NCBI GenBank assembly: GCA_964481475.1 | Contig: CAYZTG010000028.1 | Location: forward strand, 1 to 8,584 | Length of the DNA stretch: 8,584 bases | Direction: 5' to 3' | DNA from: DUQU01 sp964481475 | Lineage (GTDB): Bacteria; Bacillota_I; Bacilli_A; Acholeplasmatales; UBA5453 | In this document: positions 1-5,425 of the stretch, piece by piece | Layout of the letters: every line of letters starts with the position of its first letter | How positions within the stretch are numbered: position 1 is the first letter of the stretch | Translations under genes and position numbers: made by a program | Notes under the pieces: generated by a model | What the model was told of the DNA's origin: nothing | Databases searched by the model: none | Seen by the model: the letters and a program-made list of their open reading frames with translations, nothing else

Positions 1-55
1 TCCTTTACTTCTTCTTTTTTAAGAACATTTTCTGTAGCAGTAAATGTTTCATCTT
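1..55. repeat. Direct repeat copy A, in the second rnfG-like gene
   Basis: Bases 1-55 are identical to 942-996, an offset of 941. The copy is cut by the window edge and may be longer. It encodes the segment DETFTATENVLKKEEVKD. Confidence 0.95.
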
Positions 56-629
56 TAACAACTTCGTCATACTCTCCGAATAAAAGTAGATAGGGATCTT
101 TTTGAGGTGCAGGATTAGGCTCTTTATTAGTTACTAAAACTGTTACCTTATCTAAAATCTTTTTCACGCTTGGCATCGAAAACTGACTTGCCCCACCAAC
201 TTCATCAACAGCTTTATAGTCTACTAACATCACACCTTTAAGTGTTGGCAAATATTGCTCAACTTTAGCAAAGAAGTTTGGCGTATGTTCGTGTTCTAAA
301 ACAATAACATCAATAATCTTCCCTTCTTTACTAACTACTACTTGTAGTTTTAAAAGAGACCACTGCTCGTGTGTTGGAATATTTTCTGCATAATCAATAC
401 CTGTATATAAATAACCAATCACATCTTTACCTTTATAAATATTAACTACTTCTGTAATTATCTCATCATCTAAACTTTCAATCTTAAAGTTAGTTGCTTC
501 AGGAAAATAACCTTTATAACTACTTAACTTTTTAGAAGTGTTATATCTAGTCATTCCAAAAATAAATAACACTGCTATTAAAACAAAGACTCCTGCATTA
601 ATAATAAGATTTCTATTTTCTCTACTCAT
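1..629 (-). CDS. Second RnfG-like FMN-binding membrane protein (3' end cut by window)
   Basis: The open frame begins at ATG 629-627 and runs off the left edge after 209 codons, so the C-terminus is missing. One N-terminal membrane segment (about residues 8-26) is followed by an extracytoplasmic FMN_bind-like region (about 60-165) ending in D-E-V-G-G-A-S (142-148). This resembles the flavin-attachment motif Dxx[ST]GA[ST] with Gly in the first Ser/Thr position. A linker with LLFGE leads into DETFTATENVLKKEEVKD, identical to the start of the second domain of the neighbouring RnfG, so a second FMN_bind domain probably lies off-window. The start overlaps the rnfG stop as ATGA, with a GGGG-type ribosome site 7 bases upstream in rnfG. 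It is a divergent tandem paralogue of rnfG, not rnfE. A role as an extra flavin electron carrier in the Rnf complex is inference; a separate extracytoplasmic electron-transfer protein is the alternative. Confidence 0.82.
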   Translation of the reverse strand, partial: MSRENRNLIINAGVFVLIAVLFIFGMTRYNTSKKLSSYKGYFPEATNFKIESLDDEIITEVVNIYKGKDVIGYLYTGIDYAENIPTHEQWSLLKLQVVVSKEGKIIDVIVLEHEHTPNFFAKVEQYLPTLKGVMLVDYKAVDEVGGASQFSMPSVKKILDKVTVLVTNKEPNPAPQKDPYLLLFGEYDEVVKDETFTATENVLKKEEVK

Positions 630-1561
630 GATAACACCCCTTTTAATGCCTCAATAAGTTTAGTAATTGAGTTCCCAGAAACTGTTGAACCAGTAATAAG
701 ATCCACATTAACTGTTCCTTCTAAAACTTTACCTACTAATTTTTCATATTCTGCTTCATACTTATCATAATAATTTCCTGTATGAGTGCTTATCAAAGTT
801 CTAATGCCAATTACTTTATTATCAGCATCTAAAGCAACTAATAAAGTTAACTCACCATATTCTTTTTTATATTCTTCGTGTAAAAACTCTTCAGTAACCC
901 CAAAAACTGTATAAGCAAAACCTAAACTATTACCAGAAGCATCCTTTACTTCTTCTTTTTTAAGAACATTTTCTGTAGCAGTAAATGTTTCATCTTCAAT
1001 AGCTTCAGCATATCCTTCACCAAATAACTCTTCATAAACATTTAATGGCTCTTCAATATTAATAAATTCACCAGCTGCTTTAACAATATCTTTTATTAAG
1101 GTATTTAATAGGTCACCTGTTTGAGTAACACCACCAATAATATCTACACCATTTAATTCACCAATTAAAGAAGAAATCTTATCTAAAACAGGAATATATT
1201 TATCATAGAAACCAATTGTATTTTCAGTATCAAGAATTTTAACACCAACAATTTCTCCAGCAACATCAACACCAATTGCTAAATCAACTAAACCTCTAGG
1301 GTTTGTTCCTTTAGCTTTAAAAACATAACCAATAATATTATTATTTTTAAATATTTTCACTACTGAATAAGCTGTTCCTTCATTTAAATCTACTTCTTCA
1401 ATATTATCTAAGTCATTAAAGAAACCTTTATATGCCTTCATTGCTTCTTCTTGTTTGTTTTTTTCAATAATAGGAGCAGTAACATAATTTGCAAAGCCAA
1501 TTAAAGCGCCACATAAAACTCCTACTAAAGTAAGTACGATAGCCGTTTTAAATATTTTCAT
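626..1561 (-). CDS. rnfG: Electron transport complex subunit RnfG, double FMN_bind form
   Basis: RnfG is the membrane-anchored flavoprotein of the Rnf complex and carries covalent FMN on the extracytoplasmic side. The 311-residue protein has one N-terminal membrane segment (about 6-27) followed by the typical polar stretch after YVTAPII. Two FMN_bind-like units follow. The first (about 62-165) ends in D-I-I-G-G-V-T (140-146). The second (about 195-308) ends in D-L-I-T-G-S-T (287-293), close to the Dxx[ST]GA[ST] flavinylation motif, so T293 is the best acceptor candidate. Ordinary RnfG proteins are roughly 200 residues with one such domain, so this one is clearly longer. The ATG overlaps the rnfD stop (ATGA), with a perfect AGGAGG 9 bases upstream. 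The stop overlaps the next gene the same way. The rnfG assignment rests on the position after rnfD plus domain content; which of the two tandem paralogues is the functional RnfG cannot be settled here. Confidence 0.9.
   Translation of the reverse strand: MKIFKTAIVLTLVGVLCGALIGFANYVTAPIIEKNKQEEAMKAYKGFFNDLDNIEEVDLNEGTAYSVVKIFKNNNIIGYVFKAKGTNPRGLVDLAIGVDVAGEIVGVKILDTENTIGFYDKYIPVLDKISSLIGELNGVDIIGGVTQTGDLLNTLIKDIVKAAGEFINIEEPLNVYEELFGEGYAEAIEDETFTATENVLKKEEVKDASGNSLGFAYTVFGVTEEFLHEEYKKEYGELTLLVALDADNKVIGIRTLISTHTGNYYDKYEAEYEKLVGKVLEGTVNVDLITGSTVSGNSITKLIEALKGVLS
942..996. repeat. Direct repeat copy B, in rnfG
   Basis: This is the partner of bases 1-55 with 55 of 55 bases identical. Identity stops at 997 (c against t at 56). 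Beyond it only scattered similarity remains, although both copies sit at the same place in paralogous proteins. Confidence 0.95.
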
Positions 1562-2640
1562 GCTGCAAAACCTCCTACTCCCGCAAAGACAATCAAAGCC
1601 ATTAAGACTAAACTAACTCCCAGTCCTGTCATTACTTTCCAACCTAACCTTGGATTACTCCATTTATAATAATCAATTAATGGTACGAACATATTTCCAA
1701 TTAATATTGCAAAAGCAACACCTTCAGTGTGTGATCCAAATAGTCTAATTACAACAACTAAAGAACCAAGCAACAAACCATAGATGTATCTTCCTGGAGA
1801 AGTTACAGGGGCCGTTACTGGATCAGTAGCCATAAAGACTGCACCAAATAGTAGTCCTCCTGTTAAAACTTGAAATAATACAACATCTATAATGTTTTGA
1901 CCAACTGCTATTGCTGCAACTCCCATTAACACAGCAAACGTTGTTAAAAACGATGCGAAAATTCTCCAATCAGCTGCTTTTCTTACAAATAAATAAATTC
2001 CACTAATTAAAATTAGTAAAGCACTAATTTCTCCCATTCCTCCAGGAACATTTCCTAAAAACAAATCTAATAAAGAATAATCTTTTAATGTATTAGTAAT
2101 ACTAGCTAGATCGTTTCCAATTGCTCCTAATGCTGTTGAACTACCAATTATATCTGGTCCAGCATATTTAAAACTTGATCCAAATGAAATTAAAGCGATA
2201 ATAAAAGCAACCGCAGCTGGGTTAAAAATATTTCCACCCATTCCACCAAAGACCATTTTTCCAAATAAAATCCCTAATCCTGCACTTATAATAACTGCGT
2301 AGATACCCATATGAGCAGGGATCATCATTGAAAAGATAATTGCACTAATTGAAGGAGTAATGATATTTAATATTGAAATTTGCTTAAATCTATCAATAAA
2401 ACGAGCTTTAAAACCTTTTACTCTAATCGGATGTGGGCGATGTCTTAACATCACAACTAAACATTCAACAAAAATCATCACCGCAACTGCAATAACAATT
2501 CTAATAAGTGCTTGAACACCAAATTTATAAATACTAAAGAATACTAATGGAATTAAGGCAATTAAAACATCAACCATCATTCTTTTTACAGAAGTTTCTT
2601 TTCTTACAAACGGTGCATTTGATTTAACAAAAGTAACCAT
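1558..2640 (-). CDS. rnfD: Electron transport complex subunit RnfD
   Basis: RnfD is the NqrB-like integral membrane subunit of the Rnf complex. It binds FMN covalently and is thought to take part in ion translocation. The 360-residue protein has about ten hydrophobic segments and the family signature GGMGGNIFNPAAVA (132-145). It also has the late block ATDPVTAPVTSPGR (271-284) and the C-terminal IGNMFVPLIDYY block. The flavin-attachment region reads D-I-I-G-S-S-T-A-L (163-171), where the family usually has something like [ST]-[GS]-A-T-P-L. The acceptor Thr169 is kept but Thr/Ser, Ala and Pro around it are changed. The start ATG follows AGGAGA at good spacing. The rnfC stop TAG lies inside that ribosome site, leaving a gap of only 10 bases. 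The gene overlaps rnfG by ATGA. Length is normal and nothing suggests truncation. Confidence 0.95.
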   Translation of the reverse strand: MVTFVKSNAPFVRKETSVKRMMVDVLIALIPLVFFSIYKFGVQALIRIVIAVAVMIFVECLVVMLRHRPHPIRVKGFKARFIDRFKQISILNIITPSISAIIFSMMIPAHMGIYAVIISAGLGILFGKMVFGGMGGNIFNPAAVAFIIALISFGSSFKYAGPDIIGSSTALGAIGNDLASITNTLKDYSLLDLFLGNVPGGMGEISALLILISGIYLFVRKAADWRIFASFLTTFAVLMGVAAIAVGQNIIDVVLFQVLTGGLLFGAVFMATDPVTAPVTSPGRYIYGLLLGSLVVVIRLFGSHTEGVAFAILIGNMFVPLIDYYKWSNPRLGWKVMTGLGVSLVLMALIVFAGVGGFAA

Positions 2641-2650
2641 ACTATCTCTC

Positions 2651-3952
2651 CTATACTTTAATGAAACGTTTTGATTGTTTCATTATTTCTGTTAACGGTA
2701 TTTTTGATGGACAAGTAAAACTACACAATCCACATTCAATACATCTATTGACATCAAGAGCACTTACTTGTTCTTTATCACGAGCTTTATAAGCATTCAT
2801 TATTTGGACAGGTTTTAAATCAACTGGACAAGAATAAACACAACTCGCACAACTAATACATTCTAGCTCTTTAGCAACTTTTTGATTATTAACAATTAAA
2901 CTAGTTGTTGTCTTACTAATAAAGAAATCATCATTAGTAATATTAGTACCCATCATTGGTCCCCCAACAACTAACTCTTTGGGAACATCTTCATCAATAT
3001 AACCTCCAGCTAACTCTATTAAATCTTTGACTGGAGTACCAATTCTTACATTAAAACTCTTTGGCTCTTTAATTCCTTCTCCATAAATAGAAAAGTATCT
3101 TTCCGTAATCGGCATTCTTCTTTCAACTGCTCGATAGATCCCATATAAAGTCGTTACGTTTAAAACGATTACTCCATACTCATTAGTTAATTTACCAACT
3201 GGAACCTTAATTCCTAAAGCATGTTTTATAGTATCATTTTCCCAACCTTGAGGATAATGGTTACCAACAAACTTAACAGAAATATCTTCTTGGTAATTAA
3301 CTAACACTTGTTCAAACGCCTCTTTTAATTCAGGATATTTCTTCTTTACCGCAATTACACCCTTAGGAGCTTTTAAAGCTTTCATTGAATAAATTAAACC
3401 TTTAATGATTCTCTCTGTTTTATTCATCATAATTTGATAATCACTAACAATTATTGGCTCACATTCAACCCCATTAGCTAAAACAGTATGGATTTCTTTG
3501 TTTGTTTGAAATTTTACATAAGTAGGAAAACCACTTCCACCTAAACCAGATAAACCAGAATTTTTTAAAATATTTACATAATCTTCTTTAGTCAATGCAT
3601 TTATTTCTTCTGTAGTTCTTGGTTTACAACTAGGACATAGATCATATTTAAAGTCATTTTCAATAATTAAACAATCAACAGTGTCTCCGCTACTTCCATG
3701 CAACTTCTTTTCAATCCCAATTACTTTACCACTAACTGTAGAATGAATTGGTTGTTCAAAGAAACTCCCCTTTCTCGTTCCAATCAATTGACCTACTTTC
3801 ACATTATCGCCATCAAAGACACAAGTCTCTCCAACTGGACACTTTAAATCACCAGTAGGAAAATATAAATACTTAGCATCTTTATACTCGATTAAAGGAG
3901 AGTCAACGCGACCCTTTTTACCATCGGGAATAAATTTTGTCTTTTCAATCAT
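2651..3952 (-). CDS. rnfC: Electron transport complex subunit RnfC
   Basis: RnfC is the peripheral subunit that exchanges electrons with NAD(H) using FMN and iron-sulfur clusters. In order, the 433 residues show a barrel-sandwich N-terminal part (about 20-100), then the NuoF-like nucleotide-binding loop GLSGLGGSGFPT (133-144) and NGVECEP (160-166). An SLBB-like part follows (about 295-330), then two [4Fe-4S] motifs, C365-C368-C371-C375 and C404-C407-C410-C414, each CxxCxxCxxxCP. The N-terminus lacks the GG-x-HP stretch common in RnfC, and YPQGWEN (233-239) replaces the usual YPQG-x-EK, so this is a divergent member. Extra cysteines at 38, 44, 94, 106 and 109 lie outside the cluster motifs. 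The ATG overlaps the glyA stop (ATGA), with GAGG 7 bases upstream inside glyA. PduS-like SLBB proteins are the main alternative, but rnfD and rnfG next door decide the matter. Confidence 0.94.
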   Translation of the reverse strand: MIEKTKFIPDGKKGRVDSPLIEYKDAKYLYFPTGDLKCPVGETCVFDGDNVKVGQLIGTRKGSFFEQPIHSTVSGKVIGIEKKLHGSSGDTVDCLIIENDFKYDLCPSCKPRTTEEINALTKEDYVNILKNSGLSGLGGSGFPTYVKFQTNKEIHTVLANGVECEPIIVSDYQIMMNKTERIIKGLIYSMKALKAPKGVIAVKKKYPELKEAFEQVLVNYQEDISVKFVGNHYPQGWENDTIKHALGIKVPVGKLTNEYGVIVLNVTTLYGIYRAVERRMPITERYFSIYGEGIKEPKSFNVRIGTPVKDLIELAGGYIDEDVPKELVVGGPMMGTNITNDDFFISKTTTSLIVNNQKVAKELECISCASCVYSCPVDLKPVQIMNAYKARDKEQVSALDVNRCIECGLCSFTCPSKIPLTEIMKQSKRFIKV

Positions 3953-5166
3953 ACTTCCACCTCTTCATATATTGGATATTTTTTTAATTTTTCAATTACT
4001 TCTTCTTTAACATCTTTTTTATTAATTAAAACATCTTTAATCATTTTTGCAACCCACTTCATTTCTGTTTCCTTAAAACCACGAGTTGTCATTGCTGGCG
4101 TTCCCAGTCTCATCCCACTCGTAATAAATGGTTTTTGAGTATCAAAAGGAATAGTATTCTTATTAATTGTTATATTCATTTCTCCTAGTAATGTTTCTGC
4201 TTCTAAGCCAGTAATACCAATACTATTAAAACAATCAACTAAAACAATGTGATTATCAGTACCACCACTAACAATTCTAAAACCGTACCCTTCTAATTCT
4301 TTCGCCAGAACTTTAGCATTTATAATTACTTGTTTTTGATAATCTTTAAATTCGGGTTTTAAAGCTTCATAAAAACTAATTGCTTTGGCTGCTATAATAT
4401 GAACCAAAGGACCACCTTGAGTTCCTGGAAAAACATTACGGTCAATCTTTTTAGCTAACTCTTCATTGTTAGTTAAAATGATTCCCCCTCTAGGTCCTCT
4501 TAAAGTTTTATGAGTTGTTGATGTAACTACATCAGCATAAGGAAAAGGGCTTGGATGCTGGCCAGTACAAATTAATCCTGAAATATGTGCCATATCAACT
4601 AAGAGATACGCCCCAACTAAATCCGCAATCTCTCTAAACTTTTTAAAATCAATTATTCTCGCATACGCGCTTGCCCCCGCAATTATTAATTGAGGCTTTT
4701 CTTTAAGAGCAACTTCCTTTATTTCTTCATAGTCAAGCTCTTCTGTTTCTTTATTAACACTATATGTAACACCTACATAATCTTGTCCGGAAAAAGATAG
4801 TCGATAACCGTGGGTCAAATGACCACCACTATCAAGTTTCATTCCTAATATTTTGTCGCCGTGATTAATCAAACTTCTAATCGCCGCCATATTAGCTTGA
4901 CTACCTGAGTGAGGTTGGACATTCGCAAAATTACAATTAAACAATTCTTTGACGCGCTCAATTGCCAAATTTTCTACTACATCAGCAAATTCGCAGCCCC
5001 CATAATACCTCTTCCCTGGATAGCCTTCCGCATATTTATTCGTAAAAATAGAGCCTCCAGCTTTTAAAACATCTTTTGAAACGAAGTTTTCCGAAGCAAT
5101 TAGCTCAATGTGGTTGTGCTGTCGATGAAATTCATCATTAATAGCTTTAAAAATTAACTTGTCCAT
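3949..5166 (-). CDS. glyA: Serine hydroxymethyltransferase
   Basis: This PLP enzyme interconverts serine plus tetrahydrofolate with glycine plus 5,10-methylene-tetrahydrofolate and supplies one-carbon units in the cytoplasm. Counting from ATG 5166 (405 residues), it shows IELIASENF near 20-28, NKYAEGYPGKRYYGG near 43-57, HSGSQAN near 86-92, DMAHISGL near 191-198 and the PLP site STTHKTLRGPRGG, with the Schiff-base lysine at about K220. All expected parts are present and the length is usual. A GTG at 5172-5170 is in frame and would add two residues, but it lies inside the Shine-Dalgarno sequence GAGGTGA. That sequence stands 5 bases (counted from GAGG) before the ATG, so the ATG is preferred. 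The stop overlaps the rnfC start by ATGA, making glyA the first gene of the rnf operon, an unusual partner for it. Two promoter candidates and a structured leader lie upstream. Confidence 0.97.
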   Translation of the reverse strand: MDKLIFKAINDEFHRQHNHIELIASENFVSKDVLKAGGSIFTNKYAEGYPGKRYYGGCEFADVVENLAIERVKELFNCNFANVQPHSGSQANMAAIRSLINHGDKILGMKLDSGGHLTHGYRLSFSGQDYVGVTYSVNKETEELDYEEIKEVALKEKPQLIIAGASAYARIIDFKKFREIADLVGAYLLVDMAHISGLICTGQHPSPFPYADVVTSTTHKTLRGPRGGIILTNNEELAKKIDRNVFPGTQGGPLVHIIAAKAISFYEALKPEFKDYQKQVIINAKVLAKELEGYGFRIVSGGTDNHIVLVDCFNSIGITGLEAETLLGEMNITINKNTIPFDTQKPFITSGMRLGTPAMTTRGFKETEMKWVAKMIKDVLINKKDVKEEVIEKLKKYPIYEEVEV

Positions 5167-5169
5167 GTT

Positions 5170-5204
5170 CACCTCTATCTATTTAGGTGCACTTTTAACA
5201 CCTA
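5170..5204 (-). promoter_or_regulatory. glyA leader with mutually exclusive hairpins around the ribosome site
   Basis: In the minus-strand RNA, UAGGUG (5204-5199) can pair with CACCUA (5189-5184), giving 6 base pairs and a 9-base loop. The same CACCU (5189-5185) can pair instead with AGGUG (5174-5170), which is the core of the glyA ribosome binding site, across a 10-base loop. The two pairings exclude each other, as in a translational on/off switch. The base complementarity is directly visible; regulation is inference. The leader is too short for any glycine or tetrahydrofolate riboswitch known to me. Confidence 0.35.
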
Positions 5205-5211
5205 TTATCAT
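5179..5211 (-). promoter_or_regulatory. Possible 10-codon leader peptide before glyA
   Basis: ATG at 5211-5209 opens the frame MIIGVKSAPK, ending at TAG 5181-5179, just upstream of the glyA ribosome site. AAAGGA (5224-5219) stands 7 bases before it, a credible Shine-Dalgarno. The frame covers both arms of the first leader hairpin, so translating it would melt that stem. It has one Gly and one Ser codon, the SHMT product and substrate, but no codon run. A transcript from the nearer promoter might begin inside the Shine-Dalgarno. Ten codons can easily arise by chance. Confidence 0.2.
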
Positions 5212-5227
5212 CGTTATATCCTTTATT

Positions 5228-5256
5228 ATTATATAATAATGTCAAGCGATATGCAA
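5228..5256 (-). promoter_or_regulatory. Candidate promoter of the glyA-rnf operon (proximal)
   Basis: On the minus strand, TTGCAT (5256-5251), a 17-base spacer and a perfect TATAAT (5233-5228) fit a housekeeping sigma-factor promoter and would start RNA near 5221. A perfect TTGACA (5245-5240) sits inside the spacer, but its best-placed -10 partner is only AGGATA. The 16-base palindrome ATTATTATATAATAAT (5225-5240) covers the -10 box and could bind a dimeric regulator, though AT-only palindromes are common in such DNA. Confidence 0.5.
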
Positions 5257-5296
5257 CTTTTCTTAATTAATTTACAATAATTATAACTATCTTTAA

Positions 5297-5338
5297 AAGA
5301 AGCGTTTACAATTATAAAATACCCCCATTTAAAGTAAA
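5297..5338 (-). promoter_or_regulatory. Candidate distal promoter with cre-like site
   Basis: TTTACT (5338-5333), a 16-base spacer and TATAAT (5316-5311) form a second possible promoter for glyA, about 80 bases upstream of the first. Overlapping the end of its -10 box is TTGTAAACGCTTCTT (5311-5297). This matches the CcpA cre consensus WTGNAANCGNWNNCW at all but one fixed position. A repressor bound there would block this promoter. Both calls rest on pattern matching only. Confidence 0.35.
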
Positions 5339-5375
5339 TAATTAGTAAAATTACCATTTCAAAGTTTCCTTATTG

Positions 5376-5412
5376 TTATAAAAAGAAAAAAGATCACTAA
5401 ATGACCTTTCTT
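5376..5412 (-). terminator. Intrinsic terminator after the phosphodiesterase gene
   Basis: Minus-strand RNA can form AAAGGUCA (5409-5402) / UGAUCUUU (5396-5389) with loop UUUAG and one G-U pair. The stem is extendable by three further pairs and is followed by a T-rich tract. It begins about 15 bases after the stop codon at 5426, so it should separate this gene from the glyA operon. Confidence 0.8.
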
Positions 5413-5425
5413 TTAAATTATTTTT

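Noticed and set aside
1501..1561. Cys17 of RnfG as a lipoprotein cysteine
   Set aside because: The residues before it (Gly-Val-Leu) do not fit a lipobox, and the segment reads as the ordinary RnfG membrane anchor.
5164..5172. GTG 5172 as the glyA start
   Set aside because: The GTG is part of the GAGGTGA ribosome site for the ATG six bases later; the ATG has proper spacing.
5173..5425. Glycine or tetrahydrofolate riboswitch upstream of glyA
   Set aside because: I see none of the conserved cores of these classes, and the likely leader from the nearer promoter is only about 55 bases.
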